DNA from: Nephromyces sp. MM_2019
Lineage: Eukaryota > Apicomplexa > Aconoidasida > Nephromycida
Length of the DNA: 25,623 nucleotides
Assembly: GCA_015657535.1 (NCBI GenBank)
Contig: JADHZB010000097.1
Location: 1-25,623 of the forward strand
Reading direction: 5' to 3'
Position 1 is the stretch's first letter. Each line of letters opens with the position of its first letter. A model generated the notes under the pieces. The model saw only the letters and a list, made by a program, of their open reading frames with translations, was not told the origin of the DNA and searched no databases. Below, piece after piece: positions 9,170 through 19,909 of the stretch. The translations under genes were made by a program, and so were the position numbers.

Positions 9170-9955
9170 AAACTAGATCAAACACTTTCTTCATAATGTC
9201 CAAGATATTTTTAATTTTTTCTAATAACTTTTTTTTTCGTTTCATTAATTTTAATTTTTTTTTTAAAGTTTGAATATTTCAAGGAAATCTTCTGTTAAAT
9301 TTCTAATGAAATTTAAATTTTTTCTGGATAATTTGTTCTCGTGGAACAAATTTTTCTCCTTGATGATAGTGGCAAATACACTTTTTCTCCCAAAAACAAT
9401 TAGGATCAGATTCTACAAAGATACCCGAAAAGCAACATATTTTATATTAAAATGAAGATTTTTCCTAGAATTTATGGTTAAAGTGATGTAAATAAGTCAA
9501 AAAAAAAAAAAGAAATCGACAGATTGTTGATGAAATCTTTAAGATCAAACTCTCATCTAAATCACATTACTAGAAGCTGATTATATACACAAATTTGTAG
9601 GTTATTTCTGTCTTCACTAATACGTTTTTTCAATGAGATAACTTTAAAGTACTTGGCAGCTCCACTAGTACCTTTTTTTCGCTTGATTCATGAGAAAATC
9701 ATAAAGCAAGTCAGATAAGCTGCTGAAGATAATATAAAAACTGCACAAACATCAATTTTTTTCTCTAATTTTTTTAGGAAAAATGCTTCTCTGTGTTGAA
9801 GATTGGATAGATTTCAAACTCCTTAACGAGGTATTTACTAGTCTTATGTTGTAGCTCTTAGCTTATCAGACGACGCTTTCCCATTCCAGATTCTTTAGCA
9901 GTGCAGGTTTCGCATCAAAAAACCTCTGTTGGGCATACAGCGGGTCCTTGCTGCC

Positions 9956-12900
9956 ATGAAGCTTCGAATTAGAACTGCAGATTCTGGGACACATGTAGTT
10001 ATATTCGATGAGGAAGCTAGGTATTATGAGCTATTAAGAAGAATTTCTTCACTAGTAAACTTAAATGTCGAGGATATCCTCCTAAAGAATGGATTTCCTC
10101 CAAAAACTGTGTGCCCGAATGGAGATGATTTGCTAGTGAATATCTTTCAGGATGGTGACACCGTCATCGCTAGTACTACAAAGGAAGATGGAACTCAGGC
10201 TGTCTCTCATAGGCCTGTGCCGAAGAGTGTAAGGGATAAATCCTTTTTCAGGGAAAAAATAATATCAAGCACACACCCTCGTAATGTTATCCTTAAATCG
10301 GAAGGTGAGACATAGTCAGATATACTCAAGCACACAGAAAAAAGCTCACACGAAAAAGCACGCACTAAAACTCACACTCCTAAACGCACACAAACACGCC
10401 CACAAACACGCCCACACAACAAATACGCACACACGACAAACACACATATCTGAGTTTTGTATCAGCTGCCAAATCTTGTTTTATAAGTAATCTGTGGGTT
10501 TTTTTGTCTGAAATCCACTTCATACACAGTGGAAATATGCTGAGTTTTTCGAAGCAATCACTAAAGATTTTCTGCATTGTGTAGCGAAGTTTTCACTGAG
10601 CCTTGCAATGTCGCATTTTGTGTGTGTGTGCATATTGAAACTACAGCAATAACCTCTAGTTGATACGTTAAACGCTGCTTTTTCCATCAATTATATGCAT
10701 TTTTCTAGCAGCTCGAATTTTAGGATTTTTGCAGTGATTTACTACTTCAACTCCCTCCTGTATACCTTCATACATAGCTTGCTAGAATGGAAATTTATGA
10801 GCAAATTTTGGATTCCGCAGCATATTTTCTCAGCTTTTAGCTTTCGTCACACACTTTGATTTGAAGATTTTGAAGGAGATGCCATAACTAAACATTATTT
10901 CATCAATTTGAATGAGTTTGCTTGAAACGAATCAAAATTTTTCAGCTTCAAAATGAGTTTCCTTGCCAATAGACGAATAGTAGCAGAAATTTTAAGTATA
11001 GAAGGATATTACAGGTGTTATGTAGCTTTTATAAACACTAGGAGTTAAACTTCTCTTTGAAAGAAAACTTAGAAAATATCATTTTTTTCAATATCCCCTA
11101 TATTATCTCCAGATTCTTCACGATCCAAAGCTTTACGAAGCATTTAAACATCTATAAGCATGATTCACAGCTTTAGAGGGTTTGTGTGTATTTGATATAC
11201 TGTTTTAAGCAGCTGGAAATTCTTTATCGAATTTAGAGGGTTTGAGTGTATATGCTATTTTGTCGTAAGAAAGTGGCTTAAAGCCATAAATCTTGCCATT
11301 TTTTTGCATGGAGAATATATACATATCTCTCTCAGAATAAAAAAAGTCTCTTTTGAGCAAGATTTACGATTGCCAGTCAGCTTTTTCTTATAATACGTCT
11401 TTTTTGCTGCTGGCAAATCATTTTTATCCTAAAGAAACAGCCGACTCATGCACTTTATTCGGCGTTCTAACAAAAACGTCTGCTGCACCTACCTGGAGTG
11501 GTAGAAGGTCTTTAAAATGATGATATATAGTATACATAAGCTCATGGTAAAAGTGGTTTAATTAGAATTTTGTATTAATTAATTTTTTGCTGCACACTTT
11601 AGATCATTTCCCCCTGCCAAATAAGATCATATTTATATAGCAGAAGCTCGCTTTTATAGTACTCAAGAAAATTTTCTCTGTGTATATTTGAAAGCTTCTT
11701 CTTCCGGGATTTTTACCCCCTTCTAAGAGGGTGTAATGTGTGTGTGTTTTTTTTTGGAGTTTTTTGCTATTTCATCTTCTTTTCTTGCCTTATATTGTGG
11801 AAAACTTACTCTTTTTCAATGTTCTACTTAGTTTTCGTGTAGGTCTAGTTATCACATACAAAATGGCAATTTCGTTTCTTTGTCAAATTTATATTTTTTT
11901 CTCCTCTCGTGCAGATTCTTTGTATTTAGTGATGAAAAAATTGATGCTTTTCGTGCTTTTGAATGGATTTTAAAGTGGAAATTGTTTTTTGGAAAAGCTT
12001 TGTGAAGCTTTGTGATGTGTGGGTATTGTGCTGCCTGAGAATTCTTCGTCTAGACGTGTTTGATGGCTGTATTGCTTGTGTGTGCATTCTTTGTTCTTAT
12101 ATTGGTGGGAGTAAGAGTCATAACATATTCACACGCGTTGTCTTTGTATTAGCAAGGAGATAAACTTTGGGTAGCGGTTGAAATTAAAAGTTATTTTGAT
12201 TCTACTTGCTCCCTGAACCCCTCGAATAGCCTCTCAACCAAACCCCCCAACAAGCCCCGCTTGCACTTCCAAGTCACTCTAATTCTTTTGTCGTTTCCCA
12301 CTCACAATCCAATAAACCGGATGTCGTACCCCACTTCCTTCCTGTTCAAAAAAGCCTTCTTGTATTGTTACACGGCGAATCACTTTCATATTCGCTATTA
12401 ACTGACTTTCCAAGGTGTTTACTGCTATAAAAGCTGAGATATTGAATAGTATTCCCGTCCAAGAAGCAGTGCGTATTTTTTCAGTAAATTAAGCTTACCT
12501 TGAGGGTGAAGTTGAGATTCATTTTTTCAAAGTGTGTGGATTTCATAGTTCTTTTGATGCATACTCTAGTTCAATAATGCATAATTGGTGTGTGAGCTTC
12601 AAATTTTGCTTCAAGAGATCTGCACTATTTGAAGCAGGGCTATTCTCCTTGCTTTAGAGCTTTTGCTGTGATGAGCTATGAAAGAGAGTCTTATTTTTTA
12701 TACTCCCATTGTTTTTGTGCTATTTTTCTGGCTTCTTTTTGATTGTTGATTCTTACATTCACTTTCCCCTTCTCATGCATTTTTTAGCTCGATAATATTG
12801 ATAAACATGAAAAATAGAGCTAAAAATTTATAAGTAACTTGTATCTATAATTATAAAAAAAATAGTGACTTTCTTTATTTGCAGTCTATAAGTCGTTGGT

Positions 12901-14704
12901 GCTTCTTGTTTGAGGCCAAACATTGTTATTTTTGATGTTGTACGTAAGAGCTAGCTAGCACTATTTTCATAGGATACAAAAATGGTCTTTTAGCTCTATC
13001 GTGGTGATGACTTTCCTCTTCATCTTCCAACTTATCCTATTTTCTAAACTTTTTGCCTCATTCCGATGTTAATGCAGGAGGGGGAGCGAGTGATGTCTAT
13101 GGTCGAATCGAAATTTTGACCTCTCCACATAAACATTATCTAGAGCAGGATGAAACTGAGATTCCCAGGGTCGGTGGGAAGAAGCGGAAGAAGCTTTCCT
13201 TGGGAGCTTCAAAGGATGAATGGGCCGAAAGCCTAGTGAATATCATGTCTAAAAATGCTTCTGACCTTGACTCCGCCGAAAAGGCCTTGCGTGGAGCATT
13301 TAAAAATGCTGTCCAACGCCGATACAGAACTTCTACCGCAGAAAAACGTTGGGCCTCAGTATCTGGTAGAAGTTATAAACTAGAAATGTTGCAAAACTTC
13401 CGTTTTAGAGTGACATATCCATGTGGCCCTCGATCGTATGCAAAGGAGGATTATGTCGCCCTTCCCAAGGAACTGCTAAGGCTAGTTGTAAAGGAGGCTT
13501 ACACCAGCAATGAAGCTTCAAAGATGAACCTCCGCCCTTATTATATGGCTGAAGCTCAGCCACAGGTAACGATGTTGATTACTTTTTGCCGTCACATCTT
13601 GCTCCTCTTTGGCTGCTACCAGTTCCTTATTAATGGAAATTTCCATCCTTATTCCATTGTGTCTGACCTGGTTGTGGCTAAAATTAACTTCATTTTGATG
13701 GCATTAAATCATCTCTGTTTTTCATTTGTTTTTCTTCTTAATATAATCTTGATAATTTTTCAATAATTCTACACTACTAGTCTGACTTACTTAGGACTCA
13801 AGCTATTTTCCATTGTCTTCGCAATTTAATATATAGTTTTACCATTTCATTCGTTTTTAAGGAATAATTTTTGAAGTATCCCCATGTAGTTGAGCGCACA
13901 TGGTGCATACTCTTAATGATCAAGTGTGATCATGGCTGAAGCTTACTCTTATGCATGACATACGATAGTTTTTTTGCAACGTTAAGGATTTGTAGAAAGT
14001 TGTTAAGCTCTATATCCGATGTGGACTGTCTGCTTGCTAGCTGATATATCAGCTTTTTTTTTTAATTATCAAGATTTACCTTCCAAAAAGTCAATCGTGA
14101 TGATGTTTCGATGCCTCACTGTATAAGCTGTGCTTGCGTAGAACACTCTTTACAGAGTTCTCTATATATTACTGTAAGATGTATTGTTCTTCTGCTATAC
14201 TCTAGAAAATTAAAGCTTTTTTTTCAAAGCTGGATACAGCATCACATATTATTGCGTGTACATACCACCCTTTCATACAAAAAACTCGTTTTGTAAGGCA
14301 GTGGTTGCGCTGTTGCTACATGACACTCTTATTGGTTTACCATTTTTTTAGAGACAATCTCCTCTGAGTTCATATTAGAAGGCAGCTTCTTTTTCTGTTT
14401 ACAGATATTTTGGAACTTCGTACGTCACTTTGATGGTGATATCACCAGAGGTCTACAAGAGCTTCACCCTAATGTTGATTGGGAATTCATTAACAGCAGG
14501 CATAGGGTGCCATCTGAAAAATGTGTAGCAAATCGTCTTCAACAACAGGAACTGAATGCAGCCAGATTACGAAGAAAGGAGATTGCTCAAAGACGAAAAG
14601 ATGCGTTAGAAAGCCCTCATAAAAATGTACAAGCGAAGAACATCAGCAATTCAATGAGTACTGAAGCCGCTGAACTCACTGAACCTGGTGTGAAAGCGCA
14701 ATAA
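9956..14704 (+). CDS. Three-exon gene, UBX-like (OTU1/YOD1-type) ubiquitin-fold protein, 378 residues
   Basis: Exons 9956-10304, 13078-13565 and 14405-14704 join in frame: intron 1 is phase 1 (donor G|GTGAGA, acceptor TTAATGCAG), intron 2 phase 0 (donor CAG|GTAACG, acceptor CTGTTTACAG). ATG 9956 sits in a GCC-ATG-A context, and an in-frame TAG at 9896-9898 lies upstream. Residues 1-75 resemble the N-terminal UBX-like domain of OTU1/YOD1 enzymes: MKLRIRTADS at the very start, NGFPPK at 45-50, and a DGDTVIA strand at 66-72. In that family this domain docks on the AAA ATPase p97/Cdc48 (known for the family, inferred here). Residues 117-279 hold a basic patch (KKRKK, 151-155) and a compact-looking region (EKALRGAFKNAVQRRYR; LQNFRFRVTYPCGPRSY; LRPYYMAEAQPQ). 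Exon 3 begins IFWNFVRHFDGDITRGLQEL and ends in a basic helical tail (about 318-348). No OTU catalytic motif is visible, so this is a possible p97 or ubiquitin-pathway cofactor rather than a proven deubiquitinase. Confidence 0.8.
10305..13077 (+). other. Intron 1 of the UBX-like gene
   Basis: 2773 nt. It contains a degenerate CA array at about 10380-10450 (CACAAACACGCC repeated), two copies of TTAGAGGGTTTG-GTGTAT near 11173 and 11231, TG/T-rich stretches around 11735-12160 and an AT-rich remainder. Short T-rich open frames at 11740-12163 show no family features. The acceptor is preceded by a long pyrimidine stretch from about 13010. Confidence 0.7.
13566..14404 (+). other. Intron 2 of the UBX-like gene
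   Basis: 839 nt, AT-rich, with a run of ten T near 14054 and a TTCTTTTTCTGTTTACAG acceptor. The exon 2 frame reads on for 67 codons into the intron (hydrophobic, Phe/Leu-rich) before stopping; this is intronic, because the downstream exon continues the protein in the correct phase. Confidence 0.75.
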
Positions 14705-17524
14705 CACTATTACCCATTCATGAGCTACCAGTCTAAAACGAGTTGCTATGCCACCCGTCATGTTCTATTGTTCTTTATTTTCTAAATTTCATAAAAATAT
14801 AAAGGAAATCCTTAAAAAGGTTGTTCCGAGTATGTGCAGTGGAAGGAAAATATATCCGATATATATGAATTAAAACGAAATTCAGGCCGAGGGGTAATTT
14901 TCTGCTTAAGTGAAAAACTAAGAAAAGCAGGGTCATGGGTGGTAAGAATCAAATTTCAAGAGACCAGGTTAAGAATAATCCTAGAGTCCTTTTAAAGAGG
15001 CTGAGCTGTAATTTAAGTAAGCATACCGCCAAACTTGACGGAAGGCGCTGACGTGCTGATAATATGAAACTCGAAGAAAAAAGCATGGTGGCCACCTTAG
15101 TCATTAAAACGCTGAATGTTTGACTTCGCCAATAAAGCTTATTCGAAAAACAGAAAATATCTAGAAACACCAGTATCTACCAAACAGAATATTCCAACTT
15201 AAGCCCCGCATAAGATATTGTAAGGGAAAGGACAAAAAAGCCATGGCAATGAGCGCCGATGCGAAGCTATCCATGATGGTGCGGAGAGTGTGCCTATGTT
15301 GTTTATAACCAATGTCTCTACTTATATTCTACCATTGCTCTGTCTATTTCAACTGATTATTTCGTTTGTCAAAAAACCATGGTTTCTGACTTTACCTGCT
15401 GGTCTGGTTCATGGTAAATTTTTTTGGCTGTGCCATTGGTGAATTCTGTAACCAGTTAGCGGCGCAAGAGTTAGTAATCTATCGTGTCCTAATTTTTCCC
15501 GCCTAATTATATGGTATATAAGAATCAAGGAAAAGTGAACTCTACACTTAGTAAGGACATAATTTTATTCATAGATTAAATTTATATGATATGTAAGACC
15601 GCACTCTCAATTGAAATCATATCCGGCAGCTTCCGGTGTTCCGTTGGCTTTGTACGTACACAGTAAGAAGGACATAATAGTGAGCAATCATGAGTAACGT
15701 AAGAATTAGGACTCGGGCTAGTTGCAGGGCCGCAGAATTTGGTTCTGAATGTATGTTTTGGGTAAAAGCTAGAGTATTGAGGGCAGTCGCTCGGTCCTCT
15801 GTACTTAAATATGATGACTCCCCTTGCTAGTTATCTCGCGCCTCGTGGAGTACTCATTGCCTAATTCAAATTACGAGTTTTTTAAGCACTAGATTAGGTG
15901 ATTCTAGATGGCGAAGTGAATTAATTTTAGCGATTTGGACACTGGTTTCCTGGGTAGTCCGTATGCCAGCTTTCAGTGAATCTGCTATCTTATGTGAATG
16001 GAATTCATATGCTTTTAGTGTTTGCAACTCAGAAGGAGGAAACTAGCAAAGTATGCCGAAATAGGCGCGCTTTTTCAGGTGCAACGCGCGCTTTAGATGA
16101 GTATTTTCATTAACTGTTGCTTTGGACTTGTTCATTTGATTTGTCTTTCTTTATCTTGAATCGGCGCACAGGCCTCAATGTGTCTTGATACGACGCTGGT
16201 GTGAGCATATGTTGAAGACAGCAAAATTATAGACTCTGTAAGATCGATATCTCTGCGACTTTAGAATATACGGAGATGGCTGGAGAAGATAATCAATTCC
16301 AAGTGAAGCCCGCGAAATAATAACCGATATACTATAGGGTTATATTACAAAAACAGGATATTTGATAAAAAATCTAGGTGACTCGATACACATACAAGGT
16401 ATAAATCACTATAAACTTTCTAACGGTGAAGCTGAATTAGTGAAATTCAACAGCAAGCGTATACCCTCGTCTTGCTGCCTAAGCCTTGCGTTCGCCTTTC
16501 AATGGGTGCAATAGGTTACCTGATTAGGCAACGAAAGGCTAAAATATCATAAGGGAAGTTAATTCTATTTTTGGCTGCATTGCATTCTATCTTATCAGGC
16601 CTTACTTCCCTCAAAGCGCATCTAAATTCTAGCATTCCATTTCTGCGAATATGTGTGACAAGCCCTGCTTAGGCACAGCTTTCTGTGGGTAGGTTACTCT
16701 AATCCAAAATTCCGCCTGCCCGGATAAGTGGTGTATCGGTCGTACGAGAAATACATACATTTTCAGGTCGAAACTTGAGGTTTCAGATTTAAAGAGATTC
16801 CATTAAAATCCAACACAAAGAAAGCATAGTGAAGCAGGCATGCCTTGTGGTAAAATAGACCGCAATTCATGAAGAGATCAACAAGCAACACAAGCCAACA
16901 TAACACAAGAAGCTTTTTTCTCTGACACACCTGAAAGTGAAGTGAAATTATGTAGAGAGCTAAGTTAACCATTTATTGTGCAAGAGAAAAAAGGTTATTC
17001 CCATTATATGAATGAAAAGCTCACCAAGTAATCAATAATTAAATGTAATCGTTACAAAGCACACAAAAAGACCAGGACCATAAAAAAAGTAATGTAGTAA
17101 TATTGGTGAGCTTAAGCATGAGAAGCAATGCTTTGAAGCCCTGAAAGAGTCATATACAATCATTAAAATTGATGGGATGCTATGGAGAAGATAGCTTTCC
17201 GTATTTCTCTCATTATTTTGGCTGCAAGCTATCACCCCTAGAGAAATAGTGCGTGGAGGTGAAAAGGTAATACTGCTACATATAGCCCTAAGATACAATC
17301 TCAGATGCGTGTGGGATCGTTGAAGGATTGAGATGTGTGCTAAATTTCTGGCGTTAGAAACTCATGAATCCGGCGTTTGACACTACGGCCAACTCTAAGA
17401 CAGCACAGAAATTGGAGCCGGAGAGAGCTGCCGCAAGAATATAATAAACAACTTTCATCGATTCAAAGGTGAGTAAAAACTTATGTTGCAGGAATAATTG
17501 AATATCATGCGACGCACATACAAG
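14705..17524. other. Spacer without a convincing gene
   Basis: From about 14.85 kb the texture changes to mixed sequence without CA/TG arrays. A 38-codon ATG frame at 14935-15051 (MGGKNQISRDQVKNN, Lys/Arg-rich) is the neatest short frame, but nothing identifies it. The longer minus-strand frames at 15170-14949, 16972-16763 and 17298-17032 are hydrophobic or Ser-rich and look like chance. No tRNA, rRNA or spliceosomal RNA seen. Confidence 0.45.
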
Positions 17525-17597
17525 GCGAGCGTGGTCTAGTGGTGATGACGCCTGTTTAACACGCAGGAGGTCCCGAGTTCGATCCTCGGCGCTCGTA
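17525..17597 (+). tRNA. tRNA-Val (AAC)
   Basis: 73 nt, fully foldable. Acceptor GCGAGCG pairs with CGCTCGT (one G-T wobble), with discriminator A. The D arm has GGTCTAGTGGTGATGAC (B-box-independent A-box-like). The anticodon stem CCTGT/GCAGG encloses the loop TTAACAC (anticodon AAC), and the T arm CCGAG-TTCGATC-CTCGG supplies the B box. A TTTT at 17602-17605 is a good RNA polymerase III stop. No intron and no encoded CCA, as in eukaryotic nuclear tRNA genes. Confidence 0.95.
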
Positions 17598-17680
17598 ACC
17601 CTTTTCCTCTTGCGCCGCGCAGAGGCGTATTCTCATCGCATCGCTCCGTTTTTCGCCGCGGCCGCTGCGAAGAATCCACG
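17598..17680 (+). other. GC-rich trailer of tRNA-Val, similar to the tRNA-Gly trailer
   Basis: Downstream of the tRNA the sequence becomes GC-rich. In order it carries TTGC..C..CGCA..GG (from 17610), GCATCGC (17638-17644), TTTTTC (17649-17654) and GCTGCG (17664-17669). The same words occur in the same order after tRNA-Gly. It could be a tRNA-linked noncoding RNA, a termination or chromatin element, or a shared duplicated flank. Confidence 0.35.
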
Positions 17681-17971
17681 ATGTTGACTGCAAAGCAGGG
17701 CATACACACTCATGCAGTGCTGCTTATGGCATTCGTGAGCTTCATCGCAAACATGAAAGTAAGCGGCAATACCAGTCCCCGCGGCACCATCGCATGTGAC
17801 AGAAAATGCTTTGCACTGCAGCTTCGTACCTTCAACAGCGCACGTGGTATGCTACGCAGCTCCGCCACGCTGCTGCATAACTCGTTTTCCAAACGTTATC
17901 CAGTTATGTTATTATATATATGTATAGAAGTAATGTCGCACCTCTCTTCACATGTAAGTAGAAATTCTTAA
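17681..17971 (+). CDS. Doubtful ORF in a GC-rich patch after tRNA-Val
   Basis: A 96-codon frame from ATG 17681, starting MLTAKQGIHTHAVLLMAFVS, with a mildly hydrophobic N-terminus and no recognised domain. The opposite strand is also open over 17892-17710, and codon bias is not clearly better on either strand. The first 200 nt are richer in GC than their surroundings. I list it because the composition is unusual, not because I am confident that it is a gene. Confidence 0.15.
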   Translation: MLTAKQGIHTHAVLLMAFVSFIANMKVSGNTSPRGTIACDRKCFALQLRTFNSARGMLRSSATLLHNSFSKRYPVMLLYICIEVMSHLSSHVSRNS

Positions 17972-18280
17972 GGACGGACTGTGGAATATGCAATCTTTAG
18001 ATTGTCGAAGCCAAGAGCATAACGAAGTGGGATTTGATATCTACAGCATAGATAATAGTAGTCGTAAGCAACGCTTGCATACTTAGAATAAAATCCGTAG
18101 TCTCCTGAGAGGGAAGCCCATAGCAGGTTAGAGCTGCACCTTACTTGATGTCTGCCGCGGTCTAGCGGATTTTGACTCTCACTGCAGAGGCTTGAGAGGG
18201 AAGTTGCCAGCAGTAGAGGGGCAAAAGTAAGGACGGTGATAAGCACTCCATCGCGTGCTCGTAACGCCCGATTTCGGTAA
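17972..18280. other. Spacer between tRNA-Val and tRNA-Leu
   Basis: No gene seen. The part just downstream of tRNA-Leu (18180-18280, minus sense) is somewhat GC-rich. Its first T run of four on that strand is at 18226-18223, about 55 nt past the tRNA. Confidence 0.5.
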
Positions 18281-18362
18281 TGGTGGCTGTGGGGTTCGAA
18301 CCCACGCCCTGTGAAGGACTGCGACCTAAACGCAGCGTCTTGGACCACTCGACCAAACCACC
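18281..18362 (-). tRNA. tRNA-Leu (UAG)
   Basis: 82 nt on the minus strand. Acceptor GGTGGTT pairs with AGCCACC, with discriminator A as expected for Leu. The anticodon stem CTGCG/CGCAG encloses TTTAGGT (anticodon TAG). A long variable arm of class II type follows (about 14 nt with TCC...GGG-like pairing), and the T arm is GTGGG-TTCGAAC-CCCAC. No intron and no encoded CCA. Confidence 0.95.
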
Positions 18363-19838
18363 TAATGGACGCGGGCAGTTCCATTAGCAAAACCATCACC
18401 GTACAAAGCAATACTCTGCTCGCAACGCTCTACGGGTTACTCCGCATGCGCCGTCAAAATAGTCGCACTCTCACTGTATATGCAGGTAACCTCAATGTCC
18501 TCTAGTTCCTGTGGTTCGTCCGCAGTAAGTAGATCATACTGGTAAGGCAAATAGCTGCCATGTAAAAGCTGAGGCTGATTCCCATTCGCACTTATCGAAG
18601 TATTTACATTAGCGCGGCAGATAAGTAGATAACTATGCTCATGCAAAAGAAATCATTTCATTCACAAATTTCACCATATCCTTGCAGTGATACATGGAGA
18701 AAGCATTGAGCTAAATTTTTGCTTACATATTATAATTCTATTGACAGCATGCATACCTAGTGTTAGCACTGGTAGACAATCAGGATGATCAAACGGTAAC
18801 TTCACCTGCATGTACTCCAAAAGGGATATAAGATCGTTATTCAGAGTTAATGTAATGATGCATCTGTGATTTTAGGCCCATTATATCGCAGGTATGGCAA
18901 TTTTAAGCTTAAGCTTGTGTCGATACTTGAATGTATAGCAGATATAATCCTACGATTGACTTTTACAATGAGGGATTCCTTATGGAGTGAGGCTGAAGGG
19001 AGCCGCAGTGAGTGTTTTGGAGGTAGCAGTGCATTCTGCACTAAGTACTCCAATAAAATAAGGATGAAATAAAATACAAAAAAGCGATGCTGCCCTTTAT
19101 TGTGACACTTATAACTATCTTGTGCTGATATAAAAAAACAGAATACCATGAAATGCAAGGTTACACTAAAAGTGAAAACTATTTTTATCAAACAGTTGAT
19201 GCTTTGCAGGAAGCAGTGTTCTACTATGCAGAGCCGGGTGCACCATGGGCCTGTGATGTATCCCTTGCTGACTGGGTAGTTATGCATGCTCGTGACAACA
19301 GTGGTTATTATGGAGTATAAGTCCACCCTCACGTAAAACACTGGAACGTGGGAAGGGAAGCCTCGTAAGTAAGTGTAGGCAGAAGAATAGAAATGAAAAC
19401 TTCATAGCAAACAGCTTTGCATACGTTTTTATAATCAGAAAATTTCAATGACAGAATCTTCCGTGCGGTGAGTAAGTGAACATAATATAGTAGCGAGTAA
19501 ACTAGATACTGTAAGTACCATTAAACAGATAGTCATTACATAGCATAACTGAGTATAACAGATTAGAATTTGCCTTTTTAGCAAGGAGTGATGGAGCAAT
19601 AGGGATAGCACGCAGTGATAGTTTGTTAGTATGAGAGTGAGACAGACAAGTACCAGCGGGAAAGCATTTCTTGCCGGTAAACCATGGCATCTGAAATTGG
19701 AAACGGTGCATTAGGAATATCTTGTATGTGAAGGAGACGCGCGTATGGTGATATGCGCGCAGCGAAGTCGGGAAAAATTGGGCGCGGCGGGCGATGCACA
19801 CAAAGACAATTCCACCGTTGCGTAGTGCAAACAGACGT
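18363..19838. other. Spacer between tRNA-Leu and tRNA-Gly
   Basis: No convincing gene. The longest frame is on the minus strand from 19341 to 18847 (165 codons without a stop, starting at a GTG), rich in Phe/Leu/Ser and without a recognisable domain; its length is borderline for chance. A small palindrome AAGCTTAAGCTT lies near 18906. GC rises at 19740-19838, next to tRNA-Gly. Confidence 0.4.
19758..19838 (-). other. GC-rich trailer of tRNA-Gly, similar to the tRNA-Val trailer
   Basis: Read on the minus strand away from the tRNA it carries, in order, TTGC..C..CGCA..GG (from 19830), GCATCGC (19797-19791), TTTTTC (19777-19772) and GCTGCG (19763-19758). GCATCGC begins 42 nt past this tRNA, against 41 nt past tRNA-Val. 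There is no early TTTT; the first run of T is the TTTTTC itself, about 62 nt downstream, so a polymerase III transcript could extend through most of this element. Confidence 0.35.
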
Positions 19839-19909
19839 TGCGCCAGCCGGGAATCGAACCCGGTTCGCGACCTTGGGAGGGTCGCATCATACCACTAGAC
19901 CACTGGCGC
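19839..19909 (-). tRNA. tRNA-Gly (CCC)
   Basis: 71 nt on the minus strand. Acceptor GCGCCAG pairs perfectly with CTGGCGC, with discriminator A. The D arm region is TGGTCTAGTGGTATGATG; the anticodon stem CGACC/GGTCG encloses CTCCCAA (anticodon CCC); the T arm is CCGGG-TTCGATT-CCCGG. No intron and no encoded CCA. Confidence 0.95.

Larger units (their letters stand above)
5173..9955. other. Long spacer without a convincing gene
   Basis: About 4.8 kb of AT-rich sequence carrying several separate minisatellites (listed individually), CA/TG words, a run of ten C at 8244-8253 and a very T-rich block at 9061-9480. The only short ATG-initiated frame of note is on the minus strand at 7474-7277 (65 codons, starting MKNGRNHQKKPSTN), which has no recognisable features. 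Exons shorter than about 40 codons could be missed. Confidence 0.5.

Noticed and set aside
17968..18411. 147-codon minus-strand frame
   Set aside because: It runs straight through tRNA-Leu on the same strand and shows no domain.
18847..19341. 165-codon minus-strand frame
   Set aside because: It starts at GTG, is Phe/Leu-rich with no domain, and its length is borderline for chance in a window of this size and composition.
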